Source: a virus
Virus record (IMG/VR): IMGVR_UViG_3300017727_000069
Location: 1 to 33,213 of that record
Direction: 5' to 3' (one strand)
DNA length: 33,213 nt
The notes under the pieces were generated by a model, which saw only the letters and a program-made list of their open reading frames with translations, ran no database searches and was not told the DNA's origin. Below are positions 8,083 through 16,317 of this stretch, in pieces. How positions within the stretch are numbered: the first letter of the stretch is position 1; every line of letters begins with the position of its first letter. A program made the translations under genes and the position numbers.

Positions 8083-11000
8083 ATGCCAAGTCCAACAGAC
8101 TTTAACCTCTCGCCATATTATGATGACTTTACGGAAAGTAAAAAGTTTCATAGAATACTTTTCAGACCGTCATTTGCAGTTCAAGCGAGAGAATTAACAC
8201 AGTCACAAACACAATTACAAAACCAGATCGAAAGAGTATCTGATCATCTTTTTGATAAAGGTGCAATGATTATTCCAGGCGAGATTGGTTATGACTTGGA
8301 TTACTATGCCGTTAAGTTAACAAGTTTAGGTTCAGGTAATACACTAGCGCAATTTACAAATGGTACAGTTTTAACAGGTGGTTCTTCAGGTGTTAAAGCA
8401 GAAGTTGTAAATACAGCAGCGACAGATGGTACTGATCCAGATACTTTATTTGTAAAATATAGAGATAGTGGTACATCTAAAACAGCAACATCTTTTTCAA
8501 ACGGAGAAACAATTACTGGAACAAATAGTGCCAGTGTTTCATTATCTGCTGTTGTTAATTCAACTGCCACAGGTTGTGCAGCAGAAGTACAAGAAGGTGT
8601 TTATTATATTAATGGATTTCACGTTCAAGTTACAAACCAAACTATAATACTAGACAAATATACTAACACTCCTAGTTATAGAGTAGGTATGACAGTTACA
8701 GAATCTTTTGTAACTCCAAATGATGATACAAGTTTAAATGATAATGCCGCAGGTTCTTCAAACGCAAATGCGCCAGGCGCTCACAGATTTAAAATTGATT
8801 TAACATTAGCCAAAAAGACATTAACATCTACTGAAGATTCAAACTTTGTAGAATTGTTAAGACTATCAAATGGTATATTACAAAATAGAGTTAGAACAAC
8901 TGAATATGCTGTATTAGAAGATACGTTTGCTAGAAGAACATATGACGAATCAGGTGATTACACAGTAAAACAATTTGAAATTGATGTTAGAGAACACTTA
9001 AAAAATACAGGTAGTTCAGATGCAGATATTGTAAGAGGTATTTTTACTTCAGGTAATGGTGGTGATTCAACTAAACTTGCTATTGGTTTATCACCAGGTA
9101 AGGCATATATTAAAGGTTATGAAATAGAAAAATTAGCGACATCATATATTCCAGTTGATAAGGCTAGAGATTTTGATACTCAAAATGCTTTTCAAACAAG
9201 ATTTGACGTAGGTAACTTTGTAAATGTTACAAACGTTTATGGACAACCTGATACAACTTTTGTATCTGGTGAAACAGAAGCATTTAAAAGAATTAATTTT
9301 TATAGTGAAGCAACAAGTGCACGTGGTACAGAAAATGCTAGTTCAGAATCAAGTATTAATACAATCGGTAGAGCAAAGTCCAGAGGTTTTGAATACACAT
9401 CTGGTACAGCAACATCAAACATATTTGTAAGTTCAAGTTTAACATCAGCAATATACAGACATTATATGTTTGATATTAATATGTTTACACACTTGAACAT
9501 AACTAGTGCTCAAACATTCACAACTGGTGAAGTAATTACAGGTGGTACTTCAGGTGCGACAGGTACTTTAGAATCAATATCTACTACTGAAACAACTGCT
9601 GTTTCTGGTATATCAACAGCAAGTCCAGGTGTTGCTACATCAACTGCACATAATTTAAAAGAAGGACAACAAATTAAATTTAGCGCTATCAATGCTGCTA
9701 ACAATTCTACAGCAATGACAACTAGTCAAATATTTACTGTTAGAAACCCTGCTACAAATACTTTTGAATTATATGAAAGTGATGGTACAACTGCTACAAA
9801 TATTACAGCATTTACTTCAGCGGGTAATGCTTTACACGGTGTTGTTATTTTATCAAGTGTTAATGGTGACTTTGTTGCTGGTGAAACAATTACTGGTGGT
9901 ACATCAACTAATACAGCAGTCATACAATCTGACGCAGTAGGATTAAAAGGTGTTACAAGTTTTGACTTTCCACAAGTTAAACAAATTGGTATGGCAGGTT
10001 CGCCTACTTACACAGCAGATACTGCACTCGATGCAACAAATGGATCAAATCTCACATTAACTGGTACACTATCAATCGCAAATAGTGGTACAGCAGTTTC
10101 AGGTTTCAATACAAGATTTACAGAAGAATTATTAATAGGTGATTCAATCTCATTTACTACAGATGGTGGTACTACTTTAACTAGAATAGTTGAGGCTATA
10201 ATTAGTAATACTTCTCTAACATTATCTGCCGCTGTTGGTGGTAGTGATGTATCAACAAAAACTATTGCAACAAGAAGAAGAGCAATTATACAATCACCAG
10301 AAAAAAATGTTTCTATATTTAAGTTACCATATGAAAATATTAAAACTTTAAAAACGACTGCAAACGGTGGTTTAACAGATACAAGTTACAGCGCAAGAAG
10401 ACAAGAAGTTGTAAATTTATCAGGTGGTTCTGAAACAATTACTGCTGGAACAAACGAAATATTCCCTAGTTTAGATGAAGGTGACTATACAGTTTCAGTT
10501 ATGTCAGCAAGTGGAAGTGCTGTTGTTGGTGATGTATTAAGTTTAAGTGGAAATAACCACGAAGGAGGTGCGATCTTTACTTTAGGTGGTTCTCCTACAG
10601 GTAAACAGTTAACTTTAGATTTTGGTTCAAATTATGGAAGTGCAAAACTAAAAGTAACGTTTACTGTAAATAAATCAAGTACAGCTGCTAACTCAAAAAC
10701 AAAAACTCTAAATGAAGATCAAACATTACAAGTTTCTACTTTAGCAGCAATTACAAAACAAGGTGGTATTAGTTTAGGTAAAGCTGATATTTACAAATTA
10801 AATGCAGTTTATATGTCAGCAGATTTTTCTACTAACGCAACTTCAAGTAATACAAATATTACAACTAGATTTGAGTTAGACAATGGACAAAGAGATAACT
10901 TCTATGACATTGGTAGAATAAAATTAAAAACAGGTGAGTTAACTCCAACAGGTAGAATATTAATTGACTTTGATTATTTCACACACGGTGCTGGAGATTA

Positions 11001-14000
11001 CTTTGATGTAGATTCATATTCAGGTGTTATTGATTACGAAAATATACCACATTATACATCAGATACAACTGGTGAAGTATATCAGTTAAGAGATAGTTTA
11101 GATTTTAGACCTAGAGTAGGTGCGTCATCAACAATTAATTCAGGTGGACAAGATAGAAAATGGCAAACTACTGATAGTGCTTTAGATACAGAGGCATCAA
11201 CAGTAAACATAGTTAAATTTGAATCAAATGTAACAACTGACCACGAATTTTATTTACAAAGAGTAGATAAAATCTTTTTAGATAAAGAAGGTAACTTTAA
11301 AGTATTAAAAGGTTCAAGTGCATTAAATCCAGAAATTCCTGGAATATTAGACAATGCAATGCACTTATATACTTTGTTTATTCCAGCATATACATTAGAT
11401 ATTGCTGATGTAGGTATTGAAGCAGTTGATAATCGAAGATATACAATGAGAGATATTGGTCGATTAGAAAAAAGAATAGAAAACGTTGAATATTATACTC
11501 AACTTTCTTTACTAGAATCATCTGCACAATCTTTACAAATACAAGACGCAGATGGATTTGATAGATTTAAAAACGGATTTATTGTAGATAACTTTACAGG
11601 TCACGGTATAGGTGATGCTGGTAATTTAGATTACAAAGTTGCTATGGATTATGCGAGAGGTGAAATGCGACCAACATTCCACGAAGACGCAATACAATTA
11701 ATTGAAAGAGATGATGATGGTACTGCAATAGTTGCCGCTGATAGAACAGCAGCAAATTATCAAAAGACTGGTGATCTAATTACACTACCATACACAGAGT
11801 CAACTTTAATAGATCAACCATATGCAAGTAAAACTGTTAATGTCAACCCATTTGGTATCTTTACTTTCATTGGTTCAATCGCTTTAACTCCAACAAGTGA
11901 TGAATGGAAAGAAACTGAAAGAGCACCAGAGTTAGTAATTAATAATGATGATGGTACTTGGGATACTTTAGTTAAAGAATCAGGTAATCCAAATTTACAA
12001 TCAGTAGAATTAGGTACAATTTGGAACGAATGGCAAAATCATTGGACAGGTGTATCAACATCTAATAGTACAGAACAATACGAAGAAAGACACGGTCACG
12101 GTTGGAGAGTGATGCAACGTGATATTCAAACTACTAGAAGAACGGGTACAAAAACAAGAACAGGTATTAGACAAGTATTAGTTCCTAAAACAGTTACACA
12201 AAATATAGGTGATAGAGTTATATCAATAGCATTTGTACCATTTATTAGAAGTAGAGATGTATCATTTAGCGCAACAAGATTAAAACCAAATACAAGAGTT
12301 TATCCTTTCTTTGATACAGAAAATATTTCTGCATACATTACACCAACAGGTGGTAATGCTGGTGATCCAATATTAACAGATTCAAACGGAGCAGTTTCAG
12401 GTACTTTCGCAATTCCTGATCCAAAAGTTAACGCAAATCCTAGATGGAGAACAGGTCAAAGAGTATTCAGATTGACAAGTTCATCTACAAATGATTTAAC
12501 TTCTGCACCAGAAACAGCAGCGAATACTGAATATGTTGCAACAGGTACTATCGAAACAGTACAAAATACAATTATTTCAACAAGAACAGCAGGCGTAGAA
12601 TTTAGAGCGACAAATGAAACAGAAGCAGTTACACAAACAAGTGTTCAAAGAGGTGCTTCACGTCAAACAGGTTACCACGATCCTTTGGCAGAAACATTTA
12701 TGATAGATGATGAGGGCGGTGTATTCTTAACTTCAATAGATATTTACTTTAGTTCAAAAGACGCAAATATTCCAGTAACTTTACAAATAAGAAATACTGT
12801 AAACGGTTATCCTGGACAACAAATATTACCTTTCGCTGAAAAAACTTTAAATCCAGGTTCTGTAAACACAAGTACAGATGGTACAACAGCAACTACATTT
12901 ACTTTTGATAGTCCAGTTTATGTACAAGAAAATACAGAATACGCTTTTGTCTTAATGGCAAACTCTACTGATTACAATGTATATGTAGCAAGATTGGGTG
13001 ATACTGCTTTAGATTCAGATAGAACAATCTCACAACAACCATATGCTGGTGTATTCTTTAAATCTCAAAATGGTGTTACTTGGTCAGCAGATCAAAACGA
13101 AGATATTAAGTTTAAAATTAAAAGAGCAGAATTTAGTAATGTCACAGGTACAGTTACATTAACAAACGATACTTTGGCTAGTAGAACATTAGCAACTAAT
13201 CCGATCAGAACAGCAAGTGATAGTACAGGTATATTGACTATATCACACCCTAATCACGGAATGCATGGCACATCTAATAATGTTACAATTGCTGGTGTTG
13301 CGTCTGGTACTTATAATGGTATAAACGCAAATCAAATCAATGGTACTTATACAGCAATAGGAAATGTTACTTTAGATAGTTACACACTTAACCCTGCAAA
13401 TAATTCTAGTTATTCAGATTCAATTGCTGTTGCAACAAGTGCAGGTGATATAGGCGGTTCTGCAGTAACTGCAACACAAAATAGAACATTTGACGTATTA
13501 AACTTGGCGGGTGTTCAAACAATGCAATTACCTGGAACAGATATTAATTACTACATTAGACCTACAACAGGTAAATCAATTCACGGATCAGAATCAGAAT
13601 TTAGTTTAACATCAAATACAAACAAACTTTCAGTTGTTAATAATGATAATATATACTTTACAGCACCAAACGCTGTAATGAGTGAAATAAACGAAACAAA
13701 CGAAATGTCAGGTAATAAATCTTTCTGGACAATATTAGAGTTCTCAACAACAAATACTAAATTGTCACCTGTATTAGATACACAAAGAATGAGTGCCTTT
13801 ACAATTTCAAATAGATTAAATAATCCTACTAATAGTAATACACCTAGTTATGTTGCAGATACAGCGAATACAGGTACATCATCAGCAGCAGTTTATTTAA
13901 CTAAATCAATCAATTTGGAAAATACTTCTACTTCTTTAGATGTTAGATTATCTCAAAATGTAAGATCAAGCTCAAATGTTAAAGTTTACTTTAGAGTATC

Positions 14001-14238
14001 TGGACCTGATGAAGTAAGAAATATAGAAGATTTAAATTGGGTACCATTTAATAGTGACGGAAGTGAAGACACAACTGTTACTCCTGCTGAAGACGATACA
14101 ACATTTAAAGAATACAAATATTCAGCTAGTGACATACACGACTTTACAAGTTTCCAAATTAAAATTGTATTAACAGGAACAGTTTCTTCATATCCACCAA
14201 TTGTAAAAGATATGAGAGCAATAGCATTGGCAGTATAA
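8083..14238 (+). CDS. Giant DUF4815-type baseplate/tail structural protein, 2051 aa
   Basis: The N-terminus (SPYYDDFTESKKFHRILFRP, then FAVQARELTQSQTQLQNQIE) is the signature of the DUF4815 family of large virion proteins in marine T4-like phages. Next come GETITGGTS-type beta repeats (about residues 91-158, 475-500 and 590-615), a coiled-coil-like helix (RLEKRIENVEYYTQLSLLES, about 1127-1146), and a basic stretch with repeated RTG/TRTG (about 1350). A C-terminal third follows with a BppU-like or carbohydrate-binding-like look (VTLQIRNTVNGYPGQQILPF), ending in a beta domain with FRVSGPDE. It lies after gp8, where T4 encodes gp9-gp10, so it may replace those peripheral wedge proteins as the fibre anchor. 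Function is inferred from family and position. GAGGGAAAT precedes the ATG. Confidence 0.85.
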   Translation: MPSPTDFNLSPYYDDFTESKKFHRILFRPSFAVQARELTQSQTQLQNQIERVSDHLFDKGAMIIPGEIGYDLDYYAVKLTSLGSGNTLAQFTNGTVLTGGSSGVKAEVVNTAATDGTDPDTLFVKYRDSGTSKTATSFSNGETITGTNSASVSLSAVVNSTATGCAAEVQEGVYYINGFHVQVTNQTIILDKYTNTPSYRVGMTVTESFVTPNDDTSLNDNAAGSSNANAPGAHRFKIDLTLAKKTLTSTEDSNFVELLRLSNGILQNRVRTTEYAVLEDTFARRTYDESGDYTVKQFEIDVREHLKNTGSSDADIVRGIFTSGNGGDSTKLAIGLSPGKAYIKGYEIEKLATSYIPVDKARDFDTQNAFQTRFDVGNFVNVTNVYGQPDTTFVSGETEAFKRINFYSEATSARGTENASSESSINTIGRAKSRGFEYTSGTATSNIFVSSSLTSAIYRHYMFDINMFTHLNITSAQTFTTGEVITGGTSGATGTLESISTTETTAVSGISTASPGVATSTAHNLKEGQQIKFSAINAANNSTAMTTSQIFTVRNPATNTFELYESDGTTATNITAFTSAGNALHGVVILSSVNGDFVAGETITGGTSTNTAVIQSDAVGLKGVTSFDFPQVKQIGMAGSPTYTADTALDATNGSNLTLTGTLSIANSGTAVSGFNTRFTEELLIGDSISFTTDGGTTLTRIVEAIISNTSLTLSAAVGGSDVSTKTIATRRRAIIQSPEKNVSIFKLPYENIKTLKTTANGGLTDTSYSARRQEVVNLSGGSETITAGTNEIFPSLDEGDYTVSVMSASGSAVVGDVLSLSGNNHEGGAIFTLGGSPTGKQLTLDFGSNYGSAKLKVTFTVNKSSTAANSKTKTLNEDQTLQVSTLAAITKQGGISLGKADIYKLNAVYMSADFSTNATSSNTNITTRFELDNGQRDNFYDIGRIKLKTGELTPTGRILIDFDYFTHGAGDYFDVDSYSGVIDYENIPHYTSDTTGEVYQLRDSLDFRPRVGASSTINSGGQDRKWQTTDSALDTEASTVNIVKFESNVTTDHEFYLQRVDKIFLDKEGNFKVLKGSSALNPEIPGILDNAMHLYTLFIPAYTLDIADVGIEAVDNRRYTMRDIGRLEKRIENVEYYTQLSLLESSAQSLQIQDADGFDRFKNGFIVDNFTGHGIGDAGNLDYKVAMDYARGEMRPTFHEDAIQLIERDDDGTAIVAADRTAANYQKTGDLITLPYTESTLIDQPYASKTVNVNPFGIFTFIGSIALTPTSDEWKETERAPELVINNDDGTWDTLVKESGNPNLQSVELGTIWNEWQNHWTGVSTSNSTEQYEERHGHGWRVMQRDIQTTRRTGTKTRTGIRQVLVPKTVTQNIGDRVISIAFVPFIRSRDVSFSATRLKPNTRVYPFFDTENISAYITPTGGNAGDPILTDSNGAVSGTFAIPDPKVNANPRWRTGQRVFRLTSSSTNDLTSAPETAANTEYVATGTIETVQNTIISTRTAGVEFRATNETEAVTQTSVQRGASRQTGYHDPLAETFMIDDEGGVFLTSIDIYFSSKDANIPVTLQIRNTVNGYPGQQILPFAEKTLNPGSVNTSTDGTTATTFTFDSPVYVQENTEYAFVLMANSTDYNVYVARLGDTALDSDRTISQQPYAGVFFKSQNGVTWSADQNEDIKFKIKRAEFSNVTGTVTLTNDTLASRTLATNPIRTASDSTGILTISHPNHGMHGTSNNVTIAGVASGTYNGINANQINGTYTAIGNVTLDSYTLNPANNSSYSDSIAVATSAGDIGGSAVTATQNRTFDVLNLAGVQTMQLPGTDINYYIRPTTGKSIHGSESEFSLTSNTNKLSVVNNDNIYFTAPNAVMSEINETNEMSGNKSFWTILEFSTTNTKLSPVLDTQRMSAFTISNRLNNPTNSNTPSYVADTANTGTSSAAVYLTKSINLENTSTSLDVRLSQNVRSSSNVKVYFRVSGPDEVRNIEDLNWVPFNSDGSEDTTVTPAEDDTTFKEYKYSASDIHDFTSFQIKIVLTGTVSSYPPIVKDMRAIALAV

Positions 14239-14459
14239 TGGCAAGATTAAAAGTACACGGTTATGAAAATTTAGTAAGAGATACAAGATCAAATGGTATT
14301 GTACACACAAATACAACAGAATATAGTTTGTATATGGCGAGAGTGAGAGCGAGAGAGAAACAAGGTGATGAGATAAGAAGTGCTGTAAAAGAAATAAATA
14401 ATTTAAAAGCAGAATTAAGAGAAATCAAAGACTTAATTAAGGGAGTAGTAAACAAGTAA
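14238..14459 (+). CDS. Small coiled-coil protein after the giant structural gene
   Basis: The 73-residue product begins MARLKVHGYENLVRDTRSNG, a short N-terminal motif I recall from many T4-like phage genes in this position. It ends in a heptad-patterned helix (about 41-70, IRSAVKEINNLKAELREIKD) that should form a coiled coil. The ATG overlaps the stop of the DUF4815 gene (TAATG), so translation is coupled. It is probably a partner or assembly factor of that protein. Its function is not known to me. Confidence 0.75.
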   Translation: MARLKVHGYENLVRDTRSNGIVHTNTTEYSLYMARVRAREKQGDEIRSAVKEINNLKAELREIKDLIKGVVNK

Positions 14460-14460
14460 A

Positions 14461-14871
14461 ATGGCAATACGAAGTGTAGCAACATCTGATACTTTAGAAA
14501 CGTTTAGAACAACGTTTAATACAGTAGGTACTGACATAGGTGATTTAACTAGTTTAAATACTACTCATAAATCTACTATTGTTGGTGCTGTTAATGAAGC
14601 ATTAAGTGCGACATTTACATTTACCTTAAGAGATGAAAGTTCAACTACACAAGTTATTCAAGGTAACGATACTCTAAACGTTGTAGGTTCAGGAGGTATT
14701 GCGGCTACAGTATCTGCAACTGACACTTTAACTATATCTTTAGATTCTACAATTAGTGGTTTGACTAGTTTTTCTAGTGCATCAATTAACGCTACTTCAA
14801 CATTAACAGAAAATAATGTTAGAGTTGCAACAAAACCTTTTGCGATTGCTCAAGCGATAGCATTAGGGTAG
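14461..14871 (+). CDS. Short fibre-like protein, 136 aa
   Basis: The N-terminal helix-rich block (DTLETFRTTFNTVGTDIGDL) and HKSTIVGAVNEAL (about 38-50) resemble the base-attachment part of T4-like phage fibres. The rest is Ser/Thr-rich beta sequence (FTLRDESSTTQVIQGNDTLN). It ends AIAQAIALG, the same final IALG as the fibre gene at 5910, suggesting a shared C-terminal contact. It starts 1 nt after the coiled-coil gene, so it probably belongs to the same transcript. Two hairpin-forming sequences follow it. Confidence 0.75.
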   Translation: MAIRSVATSDTLETFRTTFNTVGTDIGDLTSLNTTHKSTIVGAVNEALSATFTFTLRDESSTTQVIQGNDTLNVVGSGGIAATVSATDTLTISLDSTISGLTSFSSASINATSTLTENNVRVATKPFAIAQAIALG

Positions 14872-14875
14872 ACAA

Positions 14876-14901
14876 TTTTATAACTAAATATAGTTATAAA
14901 A
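14876..14901 (+). terminator. Possible AT-rich hairpin terminator
   Basis: TTTTATAACTA (14876-14886) and TAGTTATAAAA (14891-14901) are perfect 11-base inverted repeats around a 4-base AATA loop, starting 4 nt after the stop at 14871. The stem has only two G-C type pairs and the 3' side has no long U tract, so it is a weak intrinsic terminator at best. It may instead protect a 3' end or mark a processing site. Confidence 0.4.
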
Positions 14902-14929
14902 ATTATAAAAAAGTACATTATTCGTATAA

Positions 14930-14974
14930 GACCGATAACAATTAATGTATAAATAGTAATATATCGGTCGATAT
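14930..14974. repeat. Nested inverted repeats flanking a late promoter
   Basis: GACCGATA (14930-14937) and TATCGGTC (14962-14969) are perfect 8-base inverted repeats; the late promoter TATAAATA (14948-14955) lies between them. The right arm overlaps a second palindrome, ATATCG-GT-CGATAT (14961-14974). GC-containing palindromes stand out in this AT-rich spacer. It could be an operator, or an RNA hairpin formed only in read-through transcripts. Confidence 0.55.
14948..14955 (+). promoter_or_regulatory. T4-type late promoter (TATAAATA)
   Basis: Exact octamer in the 127-nt spacer before the gene at 14999, within the loop of an inverted repeat. The predicted leader of about 37 nt is the longest in the window. 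Confidence 0.75.
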
Positions 14975-14998
14975 GACTAACAAAAAAATAGGTTAACA

Positions 14999-15367
14999 AT
15001 GGCTAACGATTTTAAAAGACAAGTAAAAGCAGATGTAGGCACATCAACAGGTGCTTCGGCAGATGCGGTATATTCAGTTCCTGCTGGGGCTGGTTCATCT
15101 GCACTAGAATCAATCGTTATCGGCATTTCAGTTTGTAATAAAAACGCTTCCGAAAGAACAGTTGGATTATTTTTAGATAACTACGATGGATCTAATGATG
15201 GTTACATTGTAAAAGCTTTAAAAGTTCCAGGAAATACTACAGTTGAAATTATGTCAGGTAACAAAATAGTTTTACAAAACAGTGGATCAGCAGGTGATGT
15301 ATTAAGAGCAGAGGCTTCTGCTGGATCATCAATAGATGTTGTTTTATCAGTTTTAGAAGACGTGTAA
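14999..15367 (+). CDS. Conserved phage structural/decoration protein, 122 aa
   Basis: The sequence (MANDFKRQVKADVGTSTGAS at the start; LKVPGNTTVEIMSGNKIVLQ about 73-92; SIDVVLSVLEDV at the end) follows a beta-sandwich pattern I recall from small structural proteins of marine T4-like phages. There is no signal peptide or membrane segment. It has its own late promoter and lies among fibre genes, so it is most likely a virion or fibre-associated protein. Only an AGG in AATAGGTTAACA serves as a possible ribosome binding site. The exact role is unknown. Confidence 0.7.
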   Translation: MANDFKRQVKADVGTSTGASADAVYSVPAGAGSSALESIVIGISVCNKNASERTVGLFLDNYDGSNDGYIVKALKVPGNTTVEIMSGNKIVLQNSGSAGDVLRAEASAGSSIDVVLSVLEDV

Positions 15368-15368
15368 A

Positions 15369-15376
15369 CATAAATA
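15369..15376 (+). promoter_or_regulatory. T4-type late promoter (CATAAATA)
   Basis: One mismatch from the late consensus, directly after the stop at 15367 and 17 nt before the ATG at 15394. The same C-for-T variant occurs at 113-120. Confidence 0.6.
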
Positions 15377-15393
15377 TAGAATAAGAGAATAAA

Positions 15394-15636
15394 ATGGTAA
15401 GATACATTCAACCAAAAGACAGACCAACTGAAATAAATGTAAGGTCTGCGACAGGCGATGGGTCAACTACAGGTTTTACAGTTACTCAAAATTCAACTGT
15501 AAATAAAGTCTTGGTTGAACTGAATGGCGTTACTCAAAAGCCAACAACAGATTATACTATTTCTGGTACGACTTTGACTTTTGGGACTGCACCCGCGGCT
15601 AGTGATGTTATAGTGATAAGGGAATTACCAATTTAA
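15394..15636 (+). CDS. Small fibre-domain protein, 80 aa
   Basis: The product is a single beta domain of the kind repeated in phage tail fibres. GDGSTTGFTVTQNSTVNKVL is followed by VELNGVTQKPTTDYTISGTT and ends VIVIRELPI. In other phages this domain usually sits inside larger fibres; here it is encoded alone. It probably assembles onto a neighbouring fibre or baseplate protein. A late promoter precedes it and the next fibre gene follows after 11 nt. Confidence 0.75.
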   Translation: MVRYIQPKDRPTEINVRSATGDGSTTGFTVTQNSTVNKVLVELNGVTQKPTTDYTISGTTLTFGTAPAASDVIVIRELPI

Positions 15637-15647
15637 GGAAAATATAA

Positions 15648-16316
15648 ATGACACAAATTAGAGAATCAAACATTTTAGGAGCTTTAGTAACAACTCTTAA
15701 AGACGTGTCAAGTGATACTACACCACAATTAGGTGGTAATTTAGATTTAAATTCAAAAAATATAACAGGTACTGGTAATATTACTATTACAGGTATTGTT
15801 ACTCCAACTAGTATTGGGGCGACAAATTTAAGTGGTAATTTAACCTTAAATAGTAATGATATTACAGGCACAGGAAATATAAATATAACAGGTGATTTAG
15901 ATGTATCTAACGATATTCAATGTGATTCACTAGGAATAGGTACTGCACCGTCAGGAACGAGTGGTGAGATAAGAGCAACAAATGATGTAACTGCTTTTTA
16001 TTCTTCTGATGTTGCACTAAAAGAAAATATTTCTAATATACCTGATCCTATTGAAGCAATTAAAAAGTTAAATGGTGTTTTATTTGACTGGAAAAAATCT
16101 TATATTGATGAAAGAGGTGGAGAAGATGGATATTTTGTTAGAAAAAAAGATGTCGGAGTTATCGCTCAAGAGGTAGAAAAAGTTTTACCTGAAGCAGTAG
16201 CTCAGAGATCAGATGGCATCAAAGCAGTTAAATATGATAGACTAACTTGTTTATTGATTGAAGCTGTAAAACAATTAAATGAAAAAGTAGAAATTTTAAC
16301 TAGGGAGAAAAATTAA
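15648..16316 (+). CDS. Short tail fibre with C-terminal S74 self-cleaving chaperone
   Basis: Residues 1-115 are fibre repeats (NLDLNSKNITGTGNITITGI and a near copy, NLTLNSNDITGTGNINITG). Residues about 116-222 are a Peptidase_S74/intramolecular chaperone domain, with the cleavage motif YSSDVALKENI, DGYFVRKKDVGVIAQEVEKV and AVKYDRLTCLLIEAVKQL. In this family the chaperone trimerises the fibre and then cuts itself off before the motif Ser (here S120, followed by D121; K125 is the likely dyad Lys). Mature fibre would then be about 119 residues. A second gene at 29810 carries a very similar domain. AAGGAAAAT precedes the ATG. Confidence 0.9.
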   Translation: MTQIRESNILGALVTTLKDVSSDTTPQLGGNLDLNSKNITGTGNITITGIVTPTSIGATNLSGNLTLNSNDITGTGNINITGDLDVSNDIQCDSLGIGTAPSGTSGEIRATNDVTAFYSSDVALKENISNIPDPIEAIKKLNGVLFDWKKSYIDERGGEDGYFVRKKDVGVIAQEVEKVLPEAVAQRSDGIKAVKYDRLTCLLIEAVKQLNEKVEILTREKN

Positions 16317-16317
16317 A

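Noticed and set aside
15878-15885. TATAAATA inside the S74 fibre at 15648
   Set aside because: It is produced by consecutive Asn-Ile codons in the middle of the gene and no gene start follows within a sensible distance.
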